Shown: positions 53,329 to 62,016 of the stretch, piece after piece
Numbering within the stretch: the stretch's first letter is position 1
Layout: every line of letters starts with the position of its first letter
Source: Pollutibacter soli
GTDB taxonomy: Bacteria > Bacteroidota > Bacteroidia > Chitinophagales > Chitinophagaceae
Direction: 5' to 3'
Assembly (NCBI GenBank): GCA_029269725.1
Contig: JARJHS010000005.1
Coordinates: 354,608 to 418,607 of the forward strand
Length of the DNA: 64,000 bases
The notes under the pieces: generated by a model
Databases searched by the model: none
Told to the model about the DNA's origin: nothing
Seen by the model: only the letters and a program-made list of their open reading frames with translations
Translations under genes and position numbers: made by a program

Positions 53329-55007
53329 GAAAACTCAGAATTGCACAACAGCACAACCCTCGGATCAATATCTACAATTTTGGGTTCTTCTGCTACTTTA
53401 AAACTAAAAATGTTAACAGACTTATCAGATAAAATGACTTTGTGAATTTCGGGCAATAATTTACCATTATAGAATAATCCTATCTCGACAGGGACATTAT
53501 ATGAACCCGAAGATTGTGTTTGTTGTAGCGTAACTGTTACCTGTTCTGTATTTTTTGAATAGATCCAGCTGCCTTTTAAAAACAGGTTTCCTTTTTGAAC
53601 AAGCCATTGTCTGAAAAACCCGGAAAGATCTTTGCCGGATACCTGTTCCATTTCTAGCTGAAAATCTGCGGTAGTGGAATTGCTGTTGAAATATTTTTTA
53701 TAGTAATTCCTGATGCCTTGTTTAAATGCGGGTTCACCGATGTCGTTGCGTAACATGTGTAATATCCAGGCTCCCTTATAATAGGTTTGTGCAGAAGTTA
53801 CCTTACTCATGTCATCAAGATTATTATGTATAACGCTGTGTTCCGGTAATTCTTTATGATGCATGTAGACACGTTTTCGTTCCTGCTGCATTCTTTCCGA
53901 GAATACGTCATGTCCATAAGCATGTTCGATAAAAAGGTCTGTAAAATAAGTTGCAAAACCTTCACTCAACCAAACATCATCCCAATCGGATTCTGTTACT
54001 GCATTGCCGAACCATTGATGAGCGATTTCATGTATGATAACATCCCGCCACCTTTTTATATTTTCAAGGGAAACAGAATTCTCTGCATATAAAATAGCTG
54101 ACGCTGCCTCCATGCCGCCACTTACACTGTTGGATTGAATATTGGCAAGTTTCTCATAGGCAAAGGGTCCTACATAATCCGAATAAAATGCCAGTACTTC
54201 TTTGGAAGGCTCAGCAAAAACCTTGAAGCCGGAATCCCTCGCCTGGCGTATCACCCAGGTTTCAATTGATTTCCCCTCGAATTGATCAACATATTGAACG
54301 GCAAACTCTGCAACACCTAAAACATATAGCCATGAAGAAATTGGTACCGATTGTTTCCAGTGTGTTTTTTTGAAGCCCTTGCCAACACTGCTTTCTTCAA
54401 GTTTGATTCCATTGGATACAACAGAAAAACGTTCAGGAGCTGTCACAATGAATTCACAGGTTGCCTTATCATAAGGGTGATCAATTACCGGCAACCAGTT
54501 ACGCGTGAGATCGGGCCAGTTATCGCTAAAGAAAGTCGTATCGCCATATTTGTTGGGCTTGATATGAAGTCCGGTGGCGGGAACGCCGCGATAGAAAATA
54601 ATAAAAGAATTTTGCCTATCGGCTTTTGAAGGATCGCATCGGATGAGTATTACATCCTTTATATGCTGATGATCCAGCTTTTTATTATTGGCAATAATGC
54701 TGTCTATTTTCATTCCCTTTCCTTTCGATTTGCCCGTGTCGATCAGGGAACTCAAGTCCAGCCGGAATTCTGTAATGCCGGACTTTTTAAACAAAACGTT
54801 TACAGTGGCTTTGCCAACGATTAAGTTTGATTGTCCTGATAGTAATAGTTCGAACTTGTAATGCTGGATGTCGATATCAAAGTTCTTTGGGTATATATCT
54901 TTTGCCTGGATAGTCAAAGAAACACTGCAGCATAAAATAATTAAGTAAATCCTGGAAATGAATTTATTTAAAAGCAAATGTCTTTTGAGATTGGATTGAA
55001 ACAGCAT
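53319..55007 (-). CDS. M1-family metallopeptidase
   Basis: 562 residues from ATG 55007 (the frame opens at 55061); a hydrophobic N-terminal stretch (YLIILCCSVSLTIQA) gives a signal peptide. Gluzincin motif HEIAHQWFGN with Glu in DVWLSEGFATYF completes the zinc site. The substrate motif reads SGGMEAAS where aminopeptidases have GAMEN. Catalytic Tyr is probably in AQTYYKGAW. Likely a periplasmic aminopeptidase. It is convergent with the VWA gene. Confidence 0.93.
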   Translation of the reverse strand: MLFQSNLKRHLLLNKFISRIYLIILCCSVSLTIQAKDIYPKNFDIDIQHYKFELLLSGQSNLIVGKATVNVLFKKSGITEFRLDLSSLIDTGKSKGKGMKIDSIIANNKKLDHQHIKDVILIRCDPSKADRQNSFIIFYRGVPATGLHIKPNKYGDTTFFSDNWPDLTRNWLPVIDHPYDKATCEFIVTAPERFSVVSNGIKLEESSVGKGFKKTHWKQSVPISSWLYVLGVAEFAVQYVDQFEGKSIETWVIRQARDSGFKVFAEPSKEVLAFYSDYVGPFAYEKLANIQSNSVSGGMEAASAILYAENSVSLENIKRWRDVIIHEIAHQWFGNAVTESDWDDVWLSEGFATYFTDLFIEHAYGHDVFSERMQQERKRVYMHHKELPEHSVIHNNLDDMSKVTSAQTYYKGAWILHMLRNDIGEPAFKQGIRNYYKKYFNSNSTTADFQLEMEQVSGKDLSGFFRQWLVQKGNLFLKGSWIYSKNTEQVTVTLQQTQSSGSYNVPVEIGLFYNGKLLPEIHKVILSDKSVNIFSFKVAEEPKIVDIDPRVVLLCNSEFSKK

Positions 55008-55061
55008 AGGAGGGAAGATACGATGGAAAAGATAGTTGCGAAAAAGATGTTCCGGTTCCAA

Positions 55062-55690
55062 ATCTTTTCATCTTCTGGCTGAAGCAAGAGGCAACTGAAA
55101 AAGCATTATAACTTTTCAGGATTGTGAACGGTTGCTACAAACAGGATGCTCCTAACGGAGCAAGAGGCCGGTATTTGACTCTGTTGGTGTTTGGGATTGA
55201 GTATCAGATATGGCAATGTATTATGTGTCGTGCTGAAATAAAGAAACGTTTTATGATTGACAATTTTTGAAATCAACACCAGGTGCTTATATCATAGTTT
55301 CTTCCGCTCCATCGGAGCGTCCTGATTGTAACAAGAAAACCGAATTTGGAACCAATTTGCCGCTCCGTCAGGAGCGTCCTGTTTATGACCGTAAAAATTA
55401 AATATCTATAAGCAACACAAAATAGCCATTCGATTCACAATTTAAAATAATCTCAAAAATGTCTTTCCTCCTTCTTAATAAATCTATTAACAAAAACATT
55501 TCATCTGATAGGAATCAAAAATGAAAACAGCTCAAATCTTTTTAACTCCTGGCTTTAGCGAAGAGAAATTGCAAGGTATAAGATGACAACATAATATCTG
55601 ATTACAACTTAATAATGACTGGCGCCGACCAGGCAAAAGCTAACGTAACACCTACAACCTTCAACTTTCAGCTTTGAACTACGCCTCTCT
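55062..55690. other. 629-base gap with three related hairpins
   Basis: No gene is supported on either strand; the longest start-to-stop frame seen (about 55520-55585) has only 21 codons. Three members of one hairpin family lie at 55131-55162, 55304-55332 and 55360-55388. The last 100 bases before xerD are featureless. Confidence 0.5.
55131..55388. repeat. three GCTCC..GGAGCGTCCTG hairpin repeats
   Basis: Copies B (55306-55318 core) and C (55362-55375 core) read GCTCC-N3/4-GGAGCGTCCTG-A/T-TT in the plus direction. Copy A (core 55148-55161) is the reverse complement (CAAACAGGATGCTCC-TAAC-GGAGC reads inward). After the hairpin all continue with TCCTGTTTGT-like text. The inverted order of A to B/C may mean a composite element. 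Confidence 0.75.
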
Positions 55691-56590
55691 TCATCTGAAT
55701 CCCGGATGATATTTTCTCAAAGTCTCTCTCAAAAACTCCCGATCCAGATGAGTATAAATTTCTGTGGTTGTAATGCTTTCATGTCCCAGCATTTCCTGTA
55801 CTGCCCTCAGGTCGGCGCCCCCTTCTACGAGATGTGTGGCGAAAGAGTGTCTGAAAGTGTGCGGAGAAATTGTTTTTTTTATTCCTGCATGGTGCGCCAG
55901 ATCGCGGATGATATAAAAAACCATGATTCTTGTCAGCCCCTTGCCGCGTCTGTTCAGAAAAACATAATCTTCATACCCAGGTTGAACAGGCACATGAGGC
56001 CTGATTGTATTCAGGTAAATATTCAGGTATTTGACAGCATCGCTACCGATCGGTACCAGCCGTTCCTTATCGCCTTTACCAATTACCCGGATAAAGCCTG
56101 TCTCTGTATAAAGATGGGATCTCCTTAATGAAACCAATTCACTTACCCTTAAACCACAGCTGTAGAGTGTTTCCAGCATCGCTTTATTTCTTGTGCCTTC
56201 CGGTGTGCTAAGATCGATTTCGGCAATGATCTTCTCAATCTCTTCATAGCTTAAGGTGTCCGGGAGTTTGCGTTTGAGTTTTGGAGCTTCGAGCAATTCT
56301 GTAGGATCGGTTTTTACAATACTCTCGTCGATGCAATATTTATAAAAGCCCCGCATTCCCGAGATGATCCTGGCCTGGGTACGGTCACTCATGCCCATCG
56401 ACGCGATCCATTGCACGAATTGCTGAAGGTCCTGCAGACTGATATCCTGAGGTTGTACTTTTTTCCCAATATAGTCAAGAAACTGGGTTAGCTTTTCGAG
56501 GTCGCGGGAATAGGCTTCAACGGAATGCCCGGCAAGTGATTTCTCGAGTTTCAGATAAGCTATAAAACCTTTTTTATATGGTTCCCACAT
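55691..56590 (-). CDS. xerD: tyrosine recombinase XerD
   Basis: 299 residues, standard length. N-terminal SAM-like domain (FIAYLKLEKSLAGHSVEAYS) and C-terminal catalytic domain with Arg in SCGLRVSELVSL, HTFRHSFATHL (His-x-x-Arg), LGHESITTTEIYTH (His and the nucleophile Tyr). It resolves chromosome dimers at dif together with XerC. It stands alone, so it is the chromosomal housekeeping protein and not an integrase. Confidence 0.93.
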   Translation of the reverse strand: MWEPYKKGFIAYLKLEKSLAGHSVEAYSRDLEKLTQFLDYIGKKVQPQDISLQDLQQFVQWIASMGMSDRTQARIISGMRGFYKYCIDESIVKTDPTELLEAPKLKRKLPDTLSYEEIEKIIAEIDLSTPEGTRNKAMLETLYSCGLRVSELVSLRRSHLYTETGFIRVIGKGDKERLVPIGSDAVKYLNIYLNTIRPHVPVQPGYEDYVFLNRRGKGLTRIMVFYIIRDLAHHAGIKKTISPHTFRHSFATHLVEGGADLRAVQEMLGHESITTTEIYTHLDREFLRETLRKYHPGFR

Positions 56591-56751
56591 GATATTTCGT
56601 TCGCAAAAGAAAAAGATAAAGATACATGGATGATTATTTATTCACCAGTTATTCAATAACCGTTTTTGCGAGGCTTGCATTGAATATAAATCAGATTTAT
56701 TCTGTTATTTTCGCTCCCTGACACAGCATCAAAATAATTTTATCTCCCCGT

Positions 56752-57285
56752 ATGGAAGCGGTTAATCTCAGGCATTTCAGAAAGCAGATGAAGGCAAACA
56801 AACGCCGGATGAAAGGATTTCTCACCCGTCTTGAAAAAAAACCTCCACGCAATCTGGATAAAATATCTGCCACACTGGATAAAGAAGTGTGGAAAGAAGT
56901 CGACTGCCTGAGTTGCGCAAATTGTTGCAAGAAAATGTCTCCTACATTCACACCGGTAGATATTAAAAGAATTTCTTCTCACCTGGGTATGACGCCGGTG
57001 GCATTTAAAGAGAAATGGCTTTATCTTGACCGCACCGGTGATTGGATGAATGTAAAACAGCCCTGCCAGTTTCTGAACCTGTCAACCAACATGTGTTCTA
57101 TTTATGAGGTAAGACCTGCCGATTGCGCCGGGTTCCCGCATCTCGCAAAAAAGAAAATGATTGACTACGTTCATATCCATCGTCAGAACATTGAGTATTG
57201 CCCGGCTACTTTTCGTTGGGTGGAAATGATGGAAGACCTTGCGAAAAAAGATTTTAAATTGGAGTATCCTGTTGCTATTGTTTAG
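56752..57285 (+). CDS. YkgJ-family cysteine cluster protein
   Basis: 177 residues. The cysteine cluster CLSCANCCKKM is followed by PCQFLNLSTNMCSIYE and RPADCAGFPH, the layout of the YkgJ (CxxCxxCC ... C ... C) zinc/iron-chelating family. Cytoplasmic. It may bind an Fe-S cluster or zinc. The gene ends just before the tandem repeat array. Confidence 0.88.
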   Translation: MEAVNLRHFRKQMKANKRRMKGFLTRLEKKPPRNLDKISATLDKEVWKEVDCLSCANCCKKMSPTFTPVDIKRISSHLGMTPVAFKEKWLYLDRTGDWMNVKQPCQFLNLSTNMCSIYEVRPADCAGFPHLAKKKMIDYVHIHRQNIEYCPATFRWVEMMEDLAKKDFKLEYPVAIV

Positions 57286-57299
57286 CTCGCAGTTGAAAA

Positions 57300-57580
57300 A
57301 TGCCTTCCTGCCTTCTCAATGCCTTCCTGCCTTCTTGTAAACAAATAGTGTTTAGTTTAAAGAATTTTAACAAGAAGTCAGGAAGACAGGAAGAAAAATG
57401 CCTTCCTGCCTTCTTGTAAAAAATAGAGTTTAGTTTAAAGAATTTCAACAAGAAGTCGGGAAGACAGGAAGAAATAAAAATGCCTTCCTGCCTTCTTGTA
57501 AAAAATAGAGTTTAGATTAAAGAATTTCAACAAGAAGTCGGGAAGACAGGAAGAAATAAAAATGCCTTCCTGCCTTCTTG
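57300..57580. repeat. 79-82 bp tandem repeat array
   Basis: ATGCCTTCCTGCCTTCTTG occurs at 57319, 57398, 57480 and 57562 (periods 79, 82, 82), with a partial copy at 57300. Each unit also holds CAAGAAGT..GGAAGACAGGAAG, an imperfect inverse of the opening text, so units can fold. It fills the space between the convergent YkgJ and YraN genes. Confidence 0.9.
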
Positions 57581-57588
57581 TAATGATC

Positions 57589-57942
57589 TCAGCAATACAC
57601 ATCTTCGATAAAAAGAAATTCTGATTCGGGCTCGCGGATATTAATAGCAAGAATATCATACCGGACACTGTCCCAGCTACCAAACTGGTAAAGATATTCT
57701 GCTCCAGAAGCAACCATCTGTTTCAATTTTGATTTACTCACCTGTTCTTCAGGGAAGCCATAGGCTTTGCTTTTCCTGGTTTTTACTTCAATAAAATGGA
57801 TACAATTTTTTTTTGATGCTATGATGTCGATTTCATACCTGAAATGGCGCCAATTGCGTTTAACGATCTCAAAACCGTTGGACTGGAGCCAGGTGGCCGC
57901 AAGTTCTTCACCCTCTTTGCCGGTATCATTGTGCTTCGCCAT
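57589..57942 (-). CDS. YraN family protein (UPF0102)
   Basis: 117 residues. GKEGEELAATWLQSNGFEIV, EIDIIASKKNCIHFIEVKTR (Asp and Glu-x-Lys) show the PD-(D/E)xK nuclease-like core of YraN. Function not established; YraN proteins are often near ribonuclease HII or signal peptidase genes, not so here. It is divergent from manA, with 60 bases between. Confidence 0.92.
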   Translation of the reverse strand: MAKHNDTGKEGEELAATWLQSNGFEIVKRNWRHFRYEIDIIASKKNCIHFIEVKTRKSKAYGFPEEQVSKSKLKQMVASGAEYLYQFGSWDSVRYDILAINIREPESEFLFIEDVYC

Positions 57943-58002
57943 ACGGTATGATTTTGGTTAACTTCGAAAATAATTATCGCACCGGTTGAAAAAAACGTTT
58001 TT

Positions 58003-59205
58003 ATGCAGCCTTTGAAAGGAAAAATACAGCATTATGCCTGGGGAGGAACGGATTTTATTCCCTCACTTTTATCTATAGAAAATACTGATCATAAGCCTTT
58101 TGCTGAATACTGGCTGGGCACCCATCCGGGAGGTGTGTCCCGCATAGGCCTAACCGAAAATGAGTCTGTTTCCCTGGCTGATGCGATTAAAAAAGACCCG
58201 GCGAAATGGCTTGGAGAAAAAGTAAATAACTATTTCGGGGAATTGCCTTATCTCCTCAAAATACTGGATGTAAAAGATATGTTGTCCATCCAGGTGCATC
58301 CAACAAAAACTGAAGCAGAAAAAGGTTTTGACCGGGAGGAAGCGCTGGGTATTCCTCAATCAGCTGCGCACAGAAATTATAAAGACCGAAATCATAAGCC
58401 TGAAGTGATGGTAGCGCTAAGCGATTTCTGGCTGCTTCACGGCTTTTCACCCAATCTTCACTATATACTTGAGAACAGCGAATGGTTCAATACTTTGCTT
58501 CCGATATTTGAAGCAAAGGGAATTGAGGGTTTGTACCAGTTTGTAATGGAGTTACCACAGGAAGGAGTTGATAAACTGCTTCAACCTCTCGCACAGAAAA
58601 TAGTACCACTTTACGAAGCAGGTCAATTATCAAAATCTTCACCTGATTTCTGGGCTGGAAGGGTGCTGGTAAACAGCAAACCCGATTTTAAAAATCTCGA
58701 CCGCGGGATATTTTCCATTTATTTTTTCAACATTGTACAACTGGCAAGAGGAGAAGGGATATTTCAGGCTGCCGGCGTTCCTCATGCCTATATGGAAGGG
58801 CAGAATATGGAACTGATGTCAAACTCTGATAATGTATTGCGCGCCGGCCTCACACCGAAATATATCGACGTACCGGAATTGTTGAAACATACCATATTCG
58901 AATACACACATCCCCGGATTATCGAAGGCGAAGTCAATGGTCATGTAAAGAAATATCCCTGTCCTGTCCCGGATTTTGTGATTTATCATACTTCATTGAA
59001 AGCCGGAGAATTTTTAAGAGGAGCTACGCAAGGGCCGGAAATTGTAATTCTATTGAATGGTAAAGCCAACTGGCATTCGGGTGATACCTGGATACACATT
59101 GAAAAAGGTCATTCTTTGTTTTTCCCTGCAGGTGAAAATTATGAAGTCAGGGCAGACGGTGATTGTGAATGGTTTACGGCAGCAGTACCGGTGGAGAAAT
59201 TGTAG
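58003..59205 (+). CDS. manA: mannose-6-phosphate isomerase, class I
   Basis: 400 residues. KIQHYAWGGTDFIPSLL, the zinc-binding blocks QVHPTKTEAEKGF (His) and GVPHAYMEGQNMELMSNSDN, and VLRAGLTPKYIDVPEL are type I PMI signatures. It converts fructose-6-P and mannose-6-P for GDP-mannose and other sugar nucleotides; needs Zn. Confidence 0.95.
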   Translation: MQPLKGKIQHYAWGGTDFIPSLLSIENTDHKPFAEYWLGTHPGGVSRIGLTENESVSLADAIKKDPAKWLGEKVNNYFGELPYLLKILDVKDMLSIQVHPTKTEAEKGFDREEALGIPQSAAHRNYKDRNHKPEVMVALSDFWLLHGFSPNLHYILENSEWFNTLLPIFEAKGIEGLYQFVMELPQEGVDKLLQPLAQKIVPLYEAGQLSKSSPDFWAGRVLVNSKPDFKNLDRGIFSIYFFNIVQLARGEGIFQAAGVPHAYMEGQNMELMSNSDNVLRAGLTPKYIDVPELLKHTIFEYTHPRIIEGEVNGHVKKYPCPVPDFVIYHTSLKAGEFLRGATQGPEIVILLNGKANWHSGDTWIHIEKGHSLFFPAGENYEVRADGDCEWFTAAVPVEKL

Positions 59206-59443
59206 AATACAGAAAACAGAAGGAAAAAACAGAGAAGAGAAACTTAAAGCCGGAAACAGGAAGATACAGCATACGGAATACAGGCAGTATCAACAACAGA
59301 AAACTTTATACTTTCAGCCATCAACTAAATCTCCTGCCTCCGATCTCCTGCCTCCTGCCTGTTGCCTTGTACCCACCCTGTGGAAAACCGTTGCTGAAAA
59401 AAGGGAATAAAATCATAGTTTTGCCTCCTAAATTTTTCTGCTG
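59206..59443. repeat. gap with degenerate short repeats
   Basis: Purine-rich AATACAG/AAACAG words (59206-59290) resemble the 7-bp array at 9306. They are followed by CTCCTGCCTCC / CTCCTGCCTGTTGCC words at 59330-59365. No gene. Confidence 0.5.
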
Positions 59444-60016
59444 ATGAAAGCCAACAGGAACGTATTGATTTCTTTCGTTTTACTCGTAATTATTGCCGCT
59501 GTTTATCGTGCGATTCCGGGCAGGCCCTGGGGCTTTGCGCCTCAGATTGCCATGGCAGTTTTTGGCGGATCATTTATCAAGGATAAAAAGCTTTCATTCG
59601 CTCTTCCAATTCTTTCCATGCTGATATCTGATATTTTCTACCAGATTCTTTACATCAACGGCATTGGTGAAATACAGGGTTTTTATGAAGGGCAGATCAC
59701 GGTTTATATTTTATTCGCTGCGCTGACTGTTATTGGCTTTTTCATTAAACCTGAAAAACCGGTACAGATTCTTGGTGGATCGATCATAGCTCCTGTTATT
59801 TATTTCCTCACGTCCAACTTTATGGTGTGGATTGAAGGTGCAGGCCTTAAACGTGCAAAGACATTCGATGGATTATTGATGTGTTACAATGATGCATTGC
59901 CATTCCTGAAAGGAAGTTTGTACGGGACATTGTTCTTTAGTCTGATTTTATTTGGCGGAGCATACCTGCTCAAACATTATTTTGTACCGCAGACTGCAAG
60001 AGAAAAAGTCTCTTAA
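59444..60016 (+). CDS. DUF6580 family membrane protein
   Basis: 190 residues with about five membrane helices. AIPGRPWGFAPQIAMAVFGG and KKLSFALPILSMLISDIFYQ match the DUF6580 family, proposed as putative transport proteins (S-component-like). Substrate unknown. The Dph6-like gene converges on it; in Bacteroidota these two gene types are sometimes near cobalamin genes (recalled, uncertain). No riboswitch was seen upstream. Confidence 0.8.
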   Translation: MKANRNVLISFVLLVIIAAVYRAIPGRPWGFAPQIAMAVFGGSFIKDKKLSFALPILSMLISDIFYQILYINGIGEIQGFYEGQITVYILFAALTVIGFFIKPEKPVQILGGSIIAPVIYFLTSNFMVWIEGAGLKRAKTFDGLLMCYNDALPFLKGSLYGTLFFSLILFGGAYLLKHYFVPQTAREKVS

Positions 60017-60031
60017 CTGTTTTACCTATTT

Positions 60032-60694
60032 TTAAAGACTTACCTGGAGGAACCAATATCCTTCGTGATGGAGTTTTGCGCCTTTCTTTATTTCAAGTTT
60101 CTGACTGAATAAGGAACAGTTCAAAACGAGGGTATGAAATTCTCCGTTTTCACCGCAGACATCGACGTCGAGTAATTTCAATTCTTCAGCAAGATCCTTT
60201 GTCAGGATCTGGCCGAGAAATTTTTCTCCCATGACTTCATTGCAGCTGATGATCATCGTTTCGATGCCTCCGTCCAGCATCTGATCCAGTAGGCGTTCGC
60301 GGTCAATTTGCCATAGCGGCAATACTGCTTCCAGACCGGCATTGCTGCACACTTTTTCTTCCCAGTCACGGTGCGATTGCAGGTCAATGTCGCCGAAAAC
60401 AGCATGACTTACATTGAACCTGGTTTTTAAATTGATTAAAGCGTCGGTAAACTTTGTTTCGTAATCTGCCCATGACGATGAAATCAATCGGATAGGGATA
60501 CCGGCCAGCTCAGCCTGCCGTTGAAGCACAGCCGAAGGTATGCCGTGAGACCTTGAGATCTTTCCTTCTTCATTCAGCACATTCAGAAGTACTGTGGGAA
60601 TAAATCCTTCTTGTTCCGCTTTAATTAAAGCGAAGCAGCTGTCTTTTCCACCGCTCCAGGAACAAAGTGAAGGGTTATTTACCATGGTTGTCAT
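60032..60694 (-). CDS. Dph6-related ATP pyrophosphatase
   Basis: 220 residues. PP-loop SWSGGKDSCFALIKA, HAVFGDIDLQSHRDWEE and the C-terminal GENGEFHTLVLNC are those of diphthine-ammonia-ligase-like (MJ0570) N-type ATP pyrophosphatases. Bacteria have no diphthamide, so the substrate must differ. Its ATG overlaps the rnhA stop as ATGA (60691-60694), which indicates translational coupling and settles the start. Confidence 0.88.
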   Translation of the reverse strand: MTTMVNNPSLCSWSGGKDSCFALIKAEQEGFIPTVLLNVLNEEGKISRSHGIPSAVLQRQAELAGIPIRLISSSWADYETKFTDALINLKTRFNVSHAVFGDIDLQSHRDWEEKVCSNAGLEAVLPLWQIDRERLLDQMLDGGIETMIISCNEVMGEKFLGQILTKDLAEELKLLDVDVCGENGEFHTLVLNCSLFSQKLEIKKGAKLHHEGYWFLQVSL

Positions 60695-61182
60695 TCCAGT
60701 GTTTCTTCGTAAACAGAATCAATTTCGAGGTTACTGCCATCTGCAGCCTGCGTAGCAAGTTCATCACAACGATTGTTGTAAGGGTTTGAAGCGTGCCCTT
60801 TTACCCAAACCATTTTGATGCGATGTTTTTTCAGCAGAGGATAAAGTCGTCGCCAGAGATCACTGTTTTTTTTGCCGCCTTTGAAATCCGTGCGCATCCA
60901 GTTTTCCAGCCATCCTTCGGTAATAGATTTAGTCACATATTGGCTGTCGGAATAAATAGTAATATCAAGACCTGTACGTGTAAGGGCTTCCAAGCCAACA
61001 ATTACAGAAAGTATCTCCATCCTGTTATTGGTAGTAAGCCTGTAGCCGCCTGACAATTCTTTTTTTGTATTCTTCCAGATCAGGAGCACACCATAACCGC
61101 CACGTCCGGGATTTCCGCGCGCAGAACCATCCGTGTAAATGGAGAGGCCGTTTTCATTCAGCATCAGGGATATAGATTTCAC
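60691..61182 (-). CDS. rnhA: ribonuclease HI
   Basis: 163 residues. Catalytic Asp in YTDGSARGNPG, Glu in NRMEILSVIVGLEAL, Asp in YSDSQYV and the last acidic residue in HASNPYNNRCDELA. It degrades RNA in RNA-DNA hybrids. Starts at 61182 or at ATG 61164 (28 or 11 bases inside the phzF gene). It overlaps both neighbours, so phzF-rnhA-dph6-like form one operon. Confidence 0.95.
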   Translation of the reverse strand: MKSISLMLNENGLSIYTDGSARGNPGRGGYGVLLIWKNTKKELSGGYRLTTNNRMEILSVIVGLEALTRTGLDITIYSDSQYVTKSITEGWLENWMRTDFKGGKKNSDLWRRLYPLLKKHRIKMVWVKGHASNPYNNRCDELATQAADGSNLEIDSVYEETLE

Positions 61183-61954
61183 CTTTCAGGAAAAGAACTC
61201 CGTAGCCACTCATCAGCACACGGTCGTCTCTTAATTCACAATCCAGCCATCCTTTGCGTGAAGAAAGCTGAATAGCTTTTAAATTCTTCTTACCGGTTTT
61301 TAGACTCCAGTAAGGAACGAGCAGACAATGCGCTGAACCCGTAACCGGATCTTCGTCTATTCCTGACTGTGGGAAAAAGCAACGTGATACAAAATCGACA
61401 TCATCACCTTTCGCAGTTGCGAGTACACCACGGGAGGGTATAACCGCAATTTTGCGCATGTCAGGTTTCAGTGAATCAATATCAGATTGTGATTCGAGCT
61501 CTACGAAATAATCGAATTTGCCTTTGTACACTTTTACGGGTGTTATATCCAGGCCATCAAAAATTTCTGCGGGTGGATGGGGGACTTCAACAGGGAAATC
61601 TGCAGGGAAATCCAGCGTGAATTTCCCATCACTTTCTTTTTTTACGATCAGTACTCCGCTTTTGGAATGAAAACGGATTTCTGGTTTGTTATATCCGAGC
61701 AGATTGTAATACACGAATGCAGATGCCAGTGTTGCGTGACCGCAAAGCGCAACTTCAACGGCAGGTGTAAACCAGCGTATGCTGAAGTCTTCACCTTCAG
61801 GCACAACAAAAGCAGTTTCTGCAAGGTTATTTTCCATTGCGATTTTCTGCATCATGTGCTCAGGCAATGCTTTTTCCAACGTGCAAACCGCTGCAGGATT
61901 TCCCTGGAAAGGATTCGAACAGAAAGCATCCACCTGGTATATAGGTATCGTCAT
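61154..61954 (-). CDS. PhzF-family isomerase
   Basis: 266 residues. The diaminopimelate-epimerase-like fold with QVDAFCSNPFQGNPAAVC, NLAETAFVV (catalytic Glu region), FTPAVEVALCGHATLASA and DEDPVTGSAHC is characteristic. The family isomerises small metabolites; phenazine production itself is not indicated because no other phz gene is present. First gene of the operon. Confidence 0.93.
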   Translation of the reverse strand: MTIPIYQVDAFCSNPFQGNPAAVCTLEKALPEHMMQKIAMENNLAETAFVVPEGEDFSIRWFTPAVEVALCGHATLASAFVYYNLLGYNKPEIRFHSKSGVLIVKKESDGKFTLDFPADFPVEVPHPPAEIFDGLDITPVKVYKGKFDYFVELESQSDIDSLKPDMRKIAVIPSRGVLATAKGDDVDFVSRCFFPQSGIDEDPVTGSAHCLLVPYWSLKTGKKNLKAIQLSSRKGWLDCELRDDRVLMSGYGVLFLKGEIYIPDAE

Positions 61955-61988
61955 TTGTAAAAGTTGAGCTGCAAAAATAACGTTTAAC

Positions 61989-62016
61989 GTTTAACGTTCA
62001 ACGTTGAACGTTAAAC
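61989..62016. repeat. 28-bp perfect palindrome (AACGTT family)
   Basis: GTTTAACGTTCAAC followed immediately by its complement. The right part includes the TAA stop (62011-62013) of the carboxylase gene. Further AACGTTTAACG words precede it. Same family as 30499-30526 and 30701-30732. Confidence 0.85.

Noticed and set aside
55691-56590. Integrase of a mobile island
   Set aside because: Length and motifs are those of housekeeping XerD; no attachment site duplication or cargo was seen.
57300-57580. CRISPR-like array
   Set aside because: Text between the shared blocks is the same in every unit, so there are no unique spacers.
61154-61954. Phenazine biosynthesis cluster
   Set aside because: Only the PhzF-like gene is present; the family is widespread outside phenazine pathways.
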